In this document: piece after piece, positions 33,651-46,148 of the stretch
Layout: each line of letters begins with the position of its first letter
Numbering within the stretch: position 1 is the stretch's first letter
Assembly: GCF_000524195.1 (NCBI RefSeq)
Contig: NW_020170435.1
Span: 93,627 to 157,626 of the forward strand
DNA from: Echinococcus granulosus
Taxonomy: Eukaryota > Platyhelminthes > Cestoda > Cyclophyllidea > Taeniidae
Reading direction: 5' to 3'
Length of the DNA stretch: 64,000 nucleotides
Notes under the pieces: model-generated
Databases searched by the model: none
What the model was told of the DNA's origin: nothing
The model's input: the letters and a program-made list of their open reading frames with translations, nothing else
Position numbers and translations under genes: made by a program

Positions 33651-36411
33651 CTATGACGTCTGTATCGCGTCTCCCGCTGCAACAGAGGACCGCTCCGCAG
33701 TACGCCTTCGATTAACTGTGGCAGAACTGAACACCGCTCCAGCAAAGAGCGCCGAAAGACAGACAAGGGCAACGGTTGACACGAGGCTAAAGTATTCTGC
33801 ATGAGCGAAGCGAAAGATCCACACAGAGGTGAGGAGGAAGGCGAAAAGGGGCATCATTGCATGGCTCCCGAAATCCAAATCTTCGGGTGCAGAGAAGTTC
33901 GGTCGTAACACCGAACCGGTAGCAGAGGCAATTCTGTCCGCCGGCGTAGAAGATGAAGATGGCGTAGGATGGGGAGGAGCATCGCTAATGAGGCAGTGGA
34001 TAGTGGCGTTGTCGGAGACACCGTAGTCACAGAGACGGCGACGCGAGGGGCTATCACGGGAGGCGACTGCTGGAGGCTTCAACTCGCGACCCTGGAATAT
34101 CAGGCGCACGCTCTTGTGCTGTCGTTCCAACTCGTCGGCGAAAAACTTTCTACAAAGTTTATGTCATACGCAAACTCATTTCCTGATCCTGTAATTCATT
34201 CGCTGAAGCGCGCTTGCATAGCTACCAGGTCCTCATTGATGTTTGCTCCCACAATTCTGCGAATTGCATAAAGATGTAAAACGGACAAGAAAACGTACAC
34301 GTAAAACGAATGCTTCGGGGTAAAAAGACATTTCCAAAATATTCGACCCGAAAAATCCAGAACATTTAAAGCTTTTAAGTGATTTGTTTGGGATATCTGA
34401 TGAAGCCCTTTAAGACTATAAAGGATGATGTGATGTGATGTGCCAAGAATGTTATCATGAATATGAAATTGTACCTGCTGATAAACGTAACAATTTTGTT
34501 CTTCACGTAACGTCACACTACTTTTAGATTGTTTAATGACTGAGTGGCTTGTGATGAGATATGACTTGTGCATTACAACGTGAGTACCGCCTTAACATTA
34601 CAGGATCACATACAAAAGAAAATGGACAGACGGCAAATAAACTTTAGAGAGGGAGGTAGCTTCAGCCAGGTTTCTTCTTTTCATCCAAAGACAAAGCTTA
34701 TCCAATGGAAAACTCAAGCTTGTTCAACAAGGAAAAGATTAAAGGATACAATTCCTACAGGTTCAGAAGTTAGTTATTGTTTACCATAAAAAAACGAGGC
34801 TAACTTATTTATCAATCATATTGCGTGGACAGCGAAGATACGGACCCACAGAGAGCCTAGGTGAATGGGTGCAGATTTAGCAAAGAAGATAAGTCCAAAT
34901 GACAAAGCCCATAGTGATACAGACTCACTGATCACATGGAACAAAGCATGCTTGTTACGAACAGTTTTATGCCACGACCGGATGAATTTAAACACATGAG
35001 TCTTTTACACAGGCCTTTTTTTGCAATGGGATTTATTAAATGACTCCACTCACTTTAAATAGAAAGTAAAGAAAGCTCTTAATTGTAATGAATGACGTGG
35101 TGAAACAAATATAAGAATTCAAGCTTCAACACATTATCTATATAAGGTACTCGAAGAGGCCGTGAGATGAAGACAGTTGTGTCAAGGTTCAGTAACGAAG
35201 AAGAATATCTGGCAAATTTTCACTGATGTTATAGATATTGGCCGAGTATAACAAAAAGAGGCAGAAAAATTGGGTCTCAAGTACACCCATTAAGCATGGA
35301 CTCAAAAACTGTAGTTCTAATCTACGCCTTAGCAGAACCATAAATCATCAAAAATGGGCTATCCCAAAAGCGATGTGAACAAAGGCTAATAGAGAATGCG
35401 CATTCCAATTTACATATATAGCAAAATAAATGTCATTCTACTCTGAAAATGCTGTATTTTGAGGACCTTCTCGAAGGTGGAGGAGAAAAACATTCTCCTC
35501 TACCGCGACAAAACATTTGAATAAAGAAAATGAGTGTAAATGCAGGACAATGCGGTCTTCAAAGGAAAAAAAACAATAATAGAGACCTCGATCAAAATAC
35601 CTCAAAGAAATCCAGGTCAAGTGTCAAAGCCCATTTTTTAAAATATCACGATGGGCAGAAAAGGGAGTAATCCACGTATATAGCGAGTAAATTCAATTTC
35701 GACCAAAAAGGGTCGAAATGAATGTTGAGAATCACAAATAAATGAAAGAAAATCACCACTTAACTCTTCAGTCTTTTAAAAAAGGAATGCTATAGCCTGC
35801 GAAGCACGTACCGCTTAAAAAGAAGAACTGGCATTTCGGGAGGAGCATGTACGTAGCGCACTCGATCATTGAGGTACTGCAGGCGTAGAACAATATTGCC
35901 CTGTGCTCTTGCCGCCCGTAACTCTCTTTCGTTATCCTCCCTTGTCTTCCCCATAGAACTTGCTTCTGCCTCCGATACATCTAGAGAAGTACAAATCATG
36001 AGCAGCTACTCAATCCAGAATAAATTAAGTTATACATAAAAACACAATAGAAAAAAGTGATGCATGAACTAGTTGTGTAAATCCATGATTCCAAAAAGAT
36101 ATCATTATTTCACTAAAGGACTTACCGGTATCCAGATGATGGTTGATATCGCGCAGGGACTCCATATAATCCGTATCCAGGACTCCAGTGTGGTATGCAA
36201 CGGCACCCTCATCAGAATCTGCATTTTCAGTACTTTCCACTACATCAGAATTCGAGTTCATGGACTGATTATGAGTGTTTGATGTTGGCGAAAGAATACG
36301 AAAACCGTGACTGTACAATCGAAATCCAACACATAATAAAATCCCTCCCAGAGAAAGTGCGCATATTAACACCTCATTACCGATGCCCTCGATAAACTCT
36401 GGCAAAATCAT
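33651..36411 (-). CDS. TMUB1: TMUB1/TMUB2-type transmembrane and ubiquitin-like domain protein, 3 exons
   Basis: Minus-strand exons 36126-36411, 35812-35980 and 33651-34149 sum to 954 nt (317 aa). Vertebrate TMUB proteins sit in ER and other membranes and take part in ER-associated degradation and receptor trafficking. The N-terminus (MILPEFIEGIGNEVLIC) matches the family start and leads into a membrane helix (about residues 11-33). A Ser/Asp/Glu-rich linker follows. The ubiquitin-like domain starts NIVLRLQYLNDRVRYV and continues LLFKRKFFADELERQH and VRLIFQGREL. Two closely spaced hydrophobic helices near the C-terminus (about 253-302) precede a short basic tail. The exon joins are phase-consistent and restore the ubiquitin-like fold. 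The second intron is 1.66 kb. TMUB1 and TMUB2 cannot be separated by eye. A strong acceptor lies 7 nt before the ATG. Confidence 0.9.
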
Positions 36412-36417
36412 AAATGG

Positions 36418-36419
36418 AC
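36418..36419 (-). promoter_or_regulatory. Acceptor site 7 nt upstream of the TMUB start
   Basis: CTTCTATTCTTAATTTTATT followed by CTTAAG ends 7 nt before the ATG on the minus strand. A very short untranslated leader after a strong AG acceptor suggests a 5' UTR intron or trans-splicing. Confidence 0.4.
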
Positions 36420-37786
36420 TTAAGAATAAAATTAAGAATAGAAGACGCTATGATTAGTGCGACGGTTATTCGCTACGCGCGCGTCGATCTCGCAGTTTTT
36501 GGCCCTTAGCCGTCGCCAACTACAAATAAAAAACGAAGAGCATTCATTAGCAAAAAAACAAGTTCAGCCTTTACATTATCCATTAAAAATGAGCATACAT
36601 CCACGAACGACCAAAGTCGATGCTTTTGAACAAATGTCGCCTTCGACAATAGATTGAAACAAAAATTTTTCACTAAGAGTAAACAAAGTAAAGTGAATCA
36701 TCGTAAATTACGCATTATACAAACTTAGATTAATTTAAATATGCACGTATTTATTTAGCGTGACTTTCCTAAATCAACTTATTTCAGTGAACGAAACAAA
36801 ATTAGGCAATGAAACCAAACATTTTTTAACCTTTTTCTAATTTTTGAAAGTCAGCTAACACACACAGTAAGTGCTTTATAATAGCGTATTATTACTTCCA
36901 TATTGGAAATGTGACGTTGCACTAATGCGTTGTACGTATGTGCACATCCCCAACTCAAACCCACCGCTGCCATCAGTGTTGGGGATTACCATTTTTCTCC
37001 CCCCCCCCCTCCTTGCAAACCATTGGGAGGAAAAGAATGATCGGGTAAAGGCTTTTTCTATTAGTGTTATTAAAAGCAGCTGATAGAGGCGAATTGCACG
37101 CATGTTAGGAATACCCACCCGCTTTAAATCATTCTGATTTCCCGTATGCCCCTTAATTTGTCTTCTGCAAATGGTCTTGCTTTGATACATAATCTGAATT
37201 AGGATTGCTCATTACTAATACTGAAATCTTAATTGCGCAATCCGGCCAAGTTTCATAATATTTGAACCTACGACTCACTTCACCAACGATTTTAATCATG
37301 TTGCAGCCATTTCGTTTAATATTTACCAAAAATTAGTTGTTTTTATGTCAGATTGTTAGTTATTTATTATTTGACGAAATGGTGACGTTAATTTATTGAC
37401 TTATTCCAGAAATATTAATGATATTTTCCAACAACCTTACTTCTTTGTCACAATTTGCGATAATCTTAATTGACGCTCAGTACCTTGGATGCAACCTATT
37501 GATTAAGTAAAAATCCTTATGTTCGAGATGTAAAAATCAGTGCCTTGGCCTATTTTTGTTTAAAAAATAACCTTTTTGTTCCCATATTAGTCTGAATCCT
37601 CCTTCTGACGCGTTTAACCATTTCATTTTGATGCATCTAATAACTTTGAACCTTGGAGAAATCAAGCTTTATTTATTTTAAGGGAAATACATTAGTAATT
37701 GTCGCACAACTCTGCTTAACCTAGAATCGCATTTAATCAAATTTACCTGCGCAGAATTTCGACTCCTGTGAGTCAGTACTTAATTA
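36420..37786. other. Spacer between divergent TMUB-type and mab-21 genes
   Basis: AT-rich 1.4 kb with a C-run at about 36998-37008. It probably contains the TMUB promoter. No RNA gene or mobile element is visible. Confidence 0.5.
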
Positions 37787-38050
37787 ATGAGCTCTCCTTA
37801 CCCCCCCCCCTTTCTCCCTCGGTCTAATTCTATCAACGAAGTCTATTCCCCGCTATCCCCTCCACCACCACTTAACATCACCGCTGCCACTGCTGCTGCC
37901 ATTACCTCTGTCTTTTCCACAGTGAGTTACTCTAACGAGAATCCAATTACCCCTTCCTGTCCCATTCCCTGTCCCCTCTGCATCTCCCCCCACTCCCTCC
38001 GCCCCCCTTCCACTCCACACTCTGGCTGGTCGAGTTATCGTGAGTGGTAA
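37787..38050 (+). CDS. Candidate proline-rich ORF or 5' exon upstream of mab-21
   Basis: An 87-codon ATG-to-TAA frame of low-complexity composition (Pro/Ser/Thr/Ala; begins MSSPYPPPFLPRS). Near its end a GTGAGT donor at 38040 leaves one base of a codon. The AG acceptor at 38814-38815 (TTTCCACAG), just before the mab-21 start, supplies the other two, so splicing would fuse about 84 residues in frame to mab-21. The DNA is a C-rich upstream region and could equally be regulatory. Confidence 0.25.
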   Translation: MSSPYPPPFLPRSNSINEVYSPLSPPPPLNITAATAAAITSVFSTVSYSNENPITPSCPIPCPLCISPHSLRPPSTPHSGWSSYREW

Positions 38051-38815
38051 TCACCTCTCTGAACTCCTTTTGCCCCCCCCATCACAGTGCTCGCTCGCTC
38101 TCGTAGATGCGTGCGCGCCTGCGTGCGTTCGTGTGTCCGGTGGACAGCGTGAGTTAATCTCAGGTGAGGCAGTTAATCCAAATGCAATTCGACAGCTGCT
38201 TTAATAAAAATCAATACACGCTGCCTACGGGTGTTTGAATGCACCACCAAAGGAAGCGTCTCCATGATTGAGAAAATTACTACAACAGTCAGTGCAAAAT
38301 ATTATTCAAAAAATATTTGTAGTTTTTGGAATAATTATAAAAGCAATCTTAAAAGTTTTGCAGATTAGTTATCCGAACATTTAACTAATCATATTTGCCT
38401 TTAAAAGACAAAATATGCTGATTAGATTTTGAATGAAGTGAATGTATATTCTCCGAAACGAATTAAACAAAACCGATTCGCATAAATATCTGATATTCAT
38501 CCACCATAAATAGGCATTTTGATGTTCAGTAATTTATTTAGTACTTAGCAAGTTGGCATACCTGAAGCACTTACTTGTGCTATTTTGTGCAGTCTACATT
38601 TGTGATTGAGGCAAATGGGTGATTTCTGGTTTTTATCGGTACTTTTCAAAAATCCGCCTTCCAAGATGCTAATTAACGTTAACCGCGCATCCGCCGATAC
38701 GCACCAATGAGCTGCAAGCATGGATCGCGCAATCGAGTGGTTTGTCCAATCATAAGCGTCCACTTCCCACTTACTTCGTGCGTGTGTGCGTGATCGCACT
38801 CGAAAATTTCCACAG
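38051..38815. promoter_or_regulatory. mab-21 upstream region
   Basis: Contains a CG/GT-rich patch (about 38090-38150) and TTAATC-type homeodomain-like sites near 38155 and 38175. It is presumed promoter by position; no TATA box is clearly placed. Confidence 0.3.
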
Positions 38816-38820
38816 TCAAA

Positions 38821-40059
38821 ATGTCGGCGTATACTCCAGGAGACCTCGCCTCATCCAACTACCGTCAACATGAAGAAGCACCTCCTGGTCAGCCGAAGTA
38901 TATGGCTACGATTTTTCAATCTATGAAGTCCTTCATCCACTCCCAGGTTGAAGCTCATCGCAACGGAATCGCACGGAATCTCCACGAGGTCATTCAAATC
39001 GCCCAAGACATTCTCCGAGAAGTGGAACTCCAAGAACCGCGCTTTATTAACACTTTGAAGACTCCTGTTGACAGTAGTAGAGGTAGTAATGGTGTAAGCA
39101 GTAGTCTAGCTCAAAAATACGGCCTTGATATGGATCTCTATGAGGGTCTTCGAGTTAACTCCTCTACTGAGTTTGAAGTCATTCTCTTTCTTAATCAGAT
39201 GGGTGTCTTCAACTTCGTTGATGATGGAAGCGTCCCCGGAGGCGCTGTATTAAAACTCTCCGACGGACGGAAACGAAGCATGTCACTGTGGGTGGAGTTT
39301 ATCACAGCATCTGGTTATCTCTCAGCTCGTAAAATTCGCGCTCGATTCCACAGCCTCGTGACACAAGCAATTGAGAAGTCTGCCTACCGTGGAATACTTC
39401 AGCTCATCAGTGGAACAAACAGTGAGGTGAAGATTCGCGTTCGTGATCGATATGCTCTCCAAATTACGCCGGCATTTCGTTGTCAGGGTCTGTGGCCACG
39501 GTCAGCCAACCATTGGCCCTCCACAACGTCTACTGGATGGCTAGTTTGGCCTTGTCCACGTCTAGTTACCGAAGTTAAACACGAAGGCTTCACTCTTCTA
39601 AGTCAGGAATCTGCATTCACCAGATCTGACAAGCAACACCAGGCATCAGCTGAAGGAGACGCTTGGCAGCTTGATTTCTACGAAGCGGAGGAGCGCCTTC
39701 TAAGTCAGGGTTCACGTCAGCTCTGTTTAAGCATTCTCACCACGTTGTTAGAGCGTCATCTAGTCCTCAACGACACACGAATGCTGCACGATTACTTGAT
39801 AAAGACTCTGCTGCTTCACGAATGCGAAAAACATCCAAGAGAGGATGAATGGAATGAGTACGCCCTGCCAGATAGAATCAATGGAATTCTGTTACAACTC
39901 ATCTCCTGCCTCCAACATCGTCACTGTCCTCACTACTTTCTGCCGCAGTTAGATCTCTTCGCCCAATACTCTGCTCCAATGCTGGAGTTAGCAGCTCGAC
40001 GATGTTGGACACTCCTTCGAAGCCTCATCACCTGTCCAACGGCATTCCAGAGACTGTAA
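38821..40059 (+). CDS. mab-21: Mab-21 family protein, single exon
   Basis: An intact 412-aa ORF from ATG to TAA. Mab-21/MAB21L proteins are conserved developmental regulators with a cGAS-like nucleotidyltransferase fold; vertebrate MAB21L1/L2 are also intronless. Near-identical blocks include TEFEVILFLNQMGVFNFVDDG, LKLSDGRKRSMSLWVEFITA, SGYLSARKIRARF, ECEKHPRED, RINGILLQLISCLQ and CPHYFLPQLDLF. Length exceeds the vertebrate proteins (359 aa) owing to a longer N-terminus and a ~20-residue Ser-rich insertion around residues 79-100, between EPRFINTL and DLYEGLRV. Poly(A) signals AATAAA occur at 40059 (overlapping the stop) and 40235. The start is chosen at the first ATG; a later ATG (MATIFQS) is nearer the vertebrate N-terminus. 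Confidence 0.97.
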   Translation: MSAYTPGDLASSNYRQHEEAPPGQPKYMATIFQSMKSFIHSQVEAHRNGIARNLHEVIQIAQDILREVELQEPRFINTLKTPVDSSRGSNGVSSSLAQKYGLDMDLYEGLRVNSSTEFEVILFLNQMGVFNFVDDGSVPGGAVLKLSDGRKRSMSLWVEFITASGYLSARKIRARFHSLVTQAIEKSAYRGILQLISGTNSEVKIRVRDRYALQITPAFRCQGLWPRSANHWPSTTSTGWLVWPCPRLVTEVKHEGFTLLSQESAFTRSDKQHQASAEGDAWQLDFYEAEERLLSQGSRQLCLSILTTLLERHLVLNDTRMLHDYLIKTLLLHECEKHPREDEWNEYALPDRINGILLQLISCLQHRHCPHYFLPQLDLFAQYSAPMLELAARRCWTLLRSLITCPTAFQRL

Positions 40060-40234
40060 ATAAACTTTTGGTGTTGTTCAACATAGAGTTCCTAGATCAA
40101 AGCCTCCCATTTTAAAGAACTTTTAGTTTGCAAGAGCTCTGTGTACAAATTAAACAAGCCGTGTACATTCTTTTACAGACTTCTTAAATTTCTGCCTTAA
40201 TATGAGAGAACTTGCCTAATGGTGAAAAATACAA

Positions 40235-40240
40235 AATAAA
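40235..40240 (+). terminator. Polyadenylation signal candidate, mab-21
   Basis: AATAAA about 175 nt after the stop codon. The earlier AATAAA overlapping the stop would give almost no 3' UTR, so this one is likelier. Confidence 0.5.
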
Positions 40241-43231
40241 TAATTTCTTGCCATTTCAGTAAGATTCATTTATTCACTGCGTTTTTGAATAGTTTCTGAG
40301 TGCCTCCTTTTTCCCCCTCCCTACCCACTGTTAATTCCAGGTAGTAAGGATTTTGTTGCCGCTTCGGGGGACAAAAGTCTACATGTTTTAAGCATGCAGG
40401 GACAACAATTATTCCATTGCTTTTACCTCCCCTCTCCTTCTAAAATCTTTCGTTGGTGAAATTGACTATTCATTGTTTTATAACTCTGCTAAATTTTTAG
40501 CCTTTTCTGTCACTGAGTGATAGAAAACTTACGAACGGTACTTAGCAAAAATCGTCCGAGGTAGGTGCCAAATTGGTCTGGTCAGCAAATTCGAATTGCG
40601 CGGACTTCTACGCTAGTCAAATAATCGCCAGCAACGGGTAGAACAGTTGTCGCGGTGAATGCTCGAGGTGTCTGGCGTGGGCTGGTCCTGGGGCGATTTC
40701 CCATGAAATTGCCAATCCTCACCACGAAAAACCATGAGATTATCTTTTTGGCAGAAATTTGAACCGTAAAGGTTGGAAACAGTCAAAGTTTGAGAGTTGG
40801 AGTCAAGGTCGCGTAAAATGTGAGGCGACTAATTAATACTGGCAGGAATGACATTAGAGCGCTTAACACAATGCCTCTCGCCATGTTCACAACAGACTTT
40901 ATCCTTTTCCGGATTTTTTCCCCTTTTTTTGGGACAGGGGAGGTTTTTACTGCATACATTAAGGTACAAATGATTTATGAAGGATTGTGTTCTTAAAAAT
41001 CGCAGTGAAAGGCCCAGTTCTTATTCACCTTTCTCAAAAAATGCCAGTATTGTCTTTACTCATCCCCTTTCAATTCACTATAAGGCAGGAAACATGCTAC
41101 TGATAACGTGGTTAGTAGCTTTCTGATGAATTTCAGCATGTCAAGGTTTTCAAATGGTAAATTTTTTTTCAAAAATGAGTAAGTGAATAGAAGGGCAAAA
41201 GAGAGGTCTCAGTGAGTATAAAGCCTTAGGCTCAATTCTTTTCAGACTAATCCGATGTTCGACCTTATGTTATGAAGAACAAATTCGGTATGTAAAAGCT
41301 CTTAACATTCCCCCATTTTAATCACTCATTTTCTAATTATTACTTTAAATTCCCCATATCTAAAGCAAATCTAGTTGTCATTGGTAAGCTGGGTCATAGT
41401 GCCACCGAGAAACGACCCTAACTACCAAGAATGCAGATCCTTGGCCCGCAGTACATTAACTAATGCGTTAGTGGACGAGAAAATACGAGCTAAGACCAAA
41501 GTTAGTACCAGTATTAAATCTAAAGCCAAAAAATGACTTGGAGATCGATGGCTCACTTGAATGCTTTGAAAGCTATATTGAAAAGTCAAAGAAAGTGGAC
41601 TGCTTGATTGGCACATTCACTACCTTGGTTTTTATATCTGACCCCGACGTCAAGTATATGAAACAAGCGCTGTTTATCAATTTAGGAGTGCTAGTTTTGC
41701 TCATTTGTGTTGAAAACAGTTAGGTTAATGTAGAATGTCTCCCAGGCTTGAGGACATCTAGATCCTTTGGTCCTACAGCAGCAGGTGAATCAGCGAACTG
41801 TAAACCATCTGCTCTGTTGTGATAAATGCCCCTCTGTGATAATTTCTAACGGTAAACGTCTCCCTTTGTAGAAGACCTTCTTCACCAATTTTCAACAAGA
41901 AATTTTAGGTGAATATAGGAATTTTCCCCTTAAAAATGAACCGTCCAATGGAGAAAATTTAAGCCCAGAAAGGGCTACCTCTCTTATTAACCAACTAGTT
42001 AAATAACTCCAGATGCTATCGGCTTTGCCAATATTTAAGGCGAAGTAAGTTAGGAAGGACTGCCACGAGGCTGCTTCAACAACTGTTGCAATCTATCATC
42101 GTCAGGTCCACCACGTCAGTTGTTCACCTGGGGTGCGGAGCTCATCCCACTGCTGCCCCAACACCCCAACAGAAATGATTCGCGATGTACTGCAACAGAA
42201 AGTATTTTTTGCTAAAAGTTTTAGGCTCTCGCACACACGTTTGTATGCGTAGTGCCAAATCATGGTCATTCAAAGGTATCGGGAGTGTTGCTACTCTTGT
42301 TGATGATGTGCTTTTAACCTCCAACTCTAAACCACTGCTAGGAGGTAAAAATTGCAGTTTAAGTGAGACTGGAAGTAGAAAGGACATAGGAAAAATGAAA
42401 ACATTAATGGTTTAGCACTCTGAGTCACTCCTGAAAAGGTAATAAGGTATACCATTTGGAATGTAGGTTTATTGTTGACCTACATAATGCAGAATGACTG
42501 AAAAGCTATAAACGCGACCGGAACGACTGCATGATACCAAAGCCGAAGCCATGGAGACTAAAGAATACGCACAGTTAAAGACATCATCAAAGGATATACC
42601 GCTTTATAATGCAATAGCCTTCTTTTGTTCACTCTTCTCCTCCTGTCTTAACAATTCAGAGCACGCATTTTAGTTGAAAAAAAAATAAAAAAATGGGAGA
42701 ACTAAAGCCCTGACGGCCCATTACAACATGCCATCTAGAAGCGTTTCTAGTGATGGTTTATTTAAATGTGGGTAAAAAACGTCTACAGCGGCTCCCTATT
42801 CTTCATAATGAAATAAATCCGGAGTAAACATTCAGTCTTGAAGAGAACATCGTGGAAATTACTAGGAAAGCCTATCAGTGGCTTTGTTTAAACCATCTGC
42901 TCTCACTGCTCCACTATGGACATTTCAAGGTGGAACACCATTCCACCTCAGAAATGTTCTGCCCGCTCTCTGCCGGAGGCGAGGCGTTTGCATTAGGGAT
43001 GTGCCTGTTTGATGCAAATCGGTAGAGAGAGATGGTACTTAGGAGAATCAATTGGTGAGCGGAAGGTCTAAGGAAGATTAGTGCTTTATGTAGATTGAGA
43101 GGGAAGGTAAGAATTGTCACTTCACTTTCATAGAGCTTCCTTCAACACCAGCTCCGCACGTACTAACGAGTGGGCAGGGTGGATGAGATGCAAAGCTTAC
43201 AGTCGATTTTGGGGGTCATTCTGCCTACTTC
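40241..43231. other. Spacer downstream of mab-21
   Basis: About 3 kb of AT-rich DNA. Small open frames such as 42185-42415 (+) have an ATG but no domain or splice context. The frame at 42914-43120 (-) is discussed with the adjacent candidate exon. Nothing else is supportable. Confidence 0.45.
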
Positions 43232-43408
43232 TTAATCAAAATGGCCACCTCTATCCAAATATCCATTCTGTTCTCCCAGACCTATGAATTCAGCACGCAG
43301 GTGTTCTCGCGGATGAGCGAAGGCAGACCTTAACGAGCTTTCCATGACCTCGATGCGGACACACAGGGGAATGTGATAAATGCGCCTGGTCCTGTATGTG
43401 GGTTCGTT
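43232..43408 (-). CDS. Candidate terminal exon of unknown minus-strand gene
   Basis: An acceptor-like TTTTTTATTGCGCAACAG is followed by 58 open codons on the minus strand (NEPTYRTRRIYHIPLCVRIE...; ends RGGHFD) and TAA. The composition is protein-like and charged. I recognise no family and found no convincing upstream exon, so this may be chance. A second frame at 42914-43120 (-) could belong to the same gene. Confidence 0.2.
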   Translation of the reverse strand, partial: NEPTYRTRRIYHIPLCVRIEVMESSLRSAFAHPREHLRAEFIGLGEQNGYLDRGGHFD

Positions 43409-43439
43409 CTGTTGCGCAATAAAAAACGGTCCCTTTTAA

Positions 43440-45939
43440 CCGTTCTTTACTAATCTCCCATGGGATATGCGTCCACTCATTGGGCATTGGAAGAACCGTA
43501 AATGAAGCTGGTTGGCAGACGTTTATCGTGGGGAAATGAACGGGTGTATATTATAACGAGAGGTTCGTTTAAAATCAACCAAGGCTTTTAAATTAGGAGA
43601 TTCAACAGCGAAAATCTATCCTACTGGTAGTAAGTGTTTTGTGTATGCACCTTTAAGCAAGAATGCAGAGCCTGAAGGAATTTTGCTCTAAAAAGGGAGG
43701 AAAATTTATTATCGAGTGCTTTTACTCAGGTCCACAGATGATGTCAAATAAAACATATGAAATTGCGGAAATGAGACGCTCAGCTTCAGAGCAGTAGGAC
43801 ATTTAAAAGATGGTGGTTCCCTCGTCAGTCAGTAGTGATTTGTATTATTATAATCATGCACAAACTACTGCTAAAGACGATGTATCACTAGACATTCTTC
43901 ATTTGGAAAGAAGTCAGAATGGTAAATATTACCCTAAATTTTCTAGTCTCTATAATATCCCTAAAAACGTGTATAATTTAATGCTTACTTACACGTAATT
44001 AAGTAGTGCTTAAATGACGGGCAAATGAAGTTGGCTGGGCGTGACCAAAGGGCGCCCCAGAAAAAGTTGGGGAACGAAGCAGGAAAAGGTGATGACAAAT
44101 TGGTAGTGAATAAGTAAAATAAAGTTATTTAGTGCTATCGAGGTAGTCTCGTATGCAAGGCTGTCTGTCCTTCCACGAAACATAATCCACCTTCTATCAT
44201 TTGCTCTAAAAAGTCTTCAATAAACTTCCCTAGTTGTCTTTACTTATCCACGAAATCAGTTATTCATCAAATTAGTTCACCTCTCTAAGAAAAGTAGGTC
44301 AAATAATTCTTCAGCGATGCCGACCTGCCTAAACATTTTGAGAAATGATTTTGAACGTTCAACTTTCAGGGCTAGAGGCTTTCCTGCAGGAGCAATAAAG
44401 CATCCTCGCTGTAGGGGGGACCAGTTGTTATTCAAATATTTAAGACCTCAAAGCCCAGAAACGAAATGTTTTTAAGAGAAGTGAATAGATCGCGATGTTC
44501 GGCAACTTCTAAAGCAATACGCGGACCCTCTCCTCAGCTTCCTGATTGGTTCCACTTCAGCTAAGCCAATTTTCTACATCCATCGCAGCGAGATTGTGTT
44601 TCTACTGCTAGAAGTCGTGAGACCACTTGGAAGAGAGCATGAGTATGGCGAAGTCGCTTGTGTGTTTAGTCAATATTGCTGAATGCTATATCCTCTGCAT
44701 CATGCATCGCAGTAAAAATGCATTTGGGAAATAGCGCTCAAGATTGCAGCATTTTCCTCAACCAACGCATTCTGCATATCAGTCTTTGACTTCTGGTTTG
44801 AAATCTCCTCGTCTCCAGTCTTCCTTCTGTAATCTTTGTCTAGAGTCAACGCCTACATGGAGTAGCATGTCCGGAGAGGTGGACGAGGCCCCACTATTTC
44901 ACTCTCACTTTGCTTGGAGCCTGATCGCTCCCTATCAAAGTCTTCTGCTTAGCATTCTCTGCTAAGTAACACGTCAATAGTAAGGGCTGCTTCATTTGAT
45001 TGTGCTGATACATTCACCACATCTCCTGCACACTCTTCTACGATTTCGCTTTGTTCCAGTAATTTATGAGGCACATAGTTTGGAATAGGACTTCAGACAG
45101 CTTAGTCGGTAAATTCAGCAAAATTGTCATCGCTCCTCATAACCCCCAAACTGCGTGGCTGCCAAGGCCACAGGGGAGTGATTTAAAGCAGTGCAGACGC
45201 CGACCTCTGCTAGTAACCTCAGAGAGAAGCACCCACATCAAATGTCTGTCTTCTACATGATGCTATGGCATGGAAATCAGCCGAAGGGAGCGGAATAGTC
45301 GGCCATTTAAATGGAGTTTTACTTGTTGCCACCACCAATTTCGCTTCGTTAGTCTTTTTTGATTTCTTAATCCCCCATACAAGCATGGAAAAGATGGTCG
45401 GTGGCCATTCGGATGTACAAACTCCAGAGATGTACAGATATGCACTAAAACATGCCTCCAACCTATTTATTTACCCTTTAGTATTAAGCCAAATTTATCA
45501 TATTCATCATAAATTACTGAAAGGAAAAGTACACTAGCTTCTGCCTCCCGTGTTTTCCTTTAAGTTGCAATGGGCCGCACTGATGCGGGAGAGGAAGGTG
45601 GTGTTAATTTATCATGGGCGTGCGTGAGACCTGGGAAGGTGGAGACTTGACCGAGGAGACCCGAACAGTTCAGCAAAGGTACACTCTATGGCCAGTAAAG
45701 AGCCCGCCTGGGTAGGCAAACAAATCACCGCATCAAAATAAGGACGACAACAACAACAACAATATTAGCAATTTTGGCGATTTCGGTTGGGGTAAATAGA
45801 TGGACTGCCTGAAGGTGTGTGTCTGTATGGTTGTGTTGTTTTTTAATTATCAGCCAAACAATTTGGAAAAAGTGGACCAAAATTTGTAGAAGGACAGGGA
45901 AAGAAGGACAGACAATCAACTTCTACTGCTGCTACTGTT
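43440..45939. other. Spacer, no gene recognised
   Basis: About 2.5 kb. ATG frames at 44744-44965 (+) and 45265-45537 (+) overlap equally open antisense frames and have no domain. I see no repeat family or RNA gene. Confidence 0.45.
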
Positions 45940-46148
45940 ACCACCACCACCACCACCACCACCACCACCACCACCACCACCACCACCACCACCACACCAC
46001 ACACNNNNNNNNNNNNNNNNNNNNNNNNNNNNNNNNNNNNNNNNNNNNNNNNNNNNNNNNNNNNNNNNNNNNNNNNNNNNNNNNNNNNNNNNNNNNNNNN
46101 NNNNACCACCACCACCACCACCACCACCACCACCACCACCACCACCAC
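45940..46148. repeat. (ACC)n microsatellite interrupted by an assembly gap
   Basis: Perfect ACC/CCA triplets run from about 45940 to 45993, pass into ACACCACACAC, then 100 N (46005-46104), then ACC triplets again to 46148. The gap is almost certainly a collapsed or unsequenced part of the same array. Open frames across it encoding His or Val runs are repeat artefacts. Confidence 0.95.
46005..46104. other. Assembly gap (100 N)
   Basis: Exactly 100 undetermined bases inside the ACC array, so the true length is unknown. Confidence 0.99.

Noticed and set aside
33402..34271. Plus-strand frames opposite the TMUB gene
   Set aside because: They are antisense shadows of the ubiquitin-like and membrane exons and of its 3' UTR.
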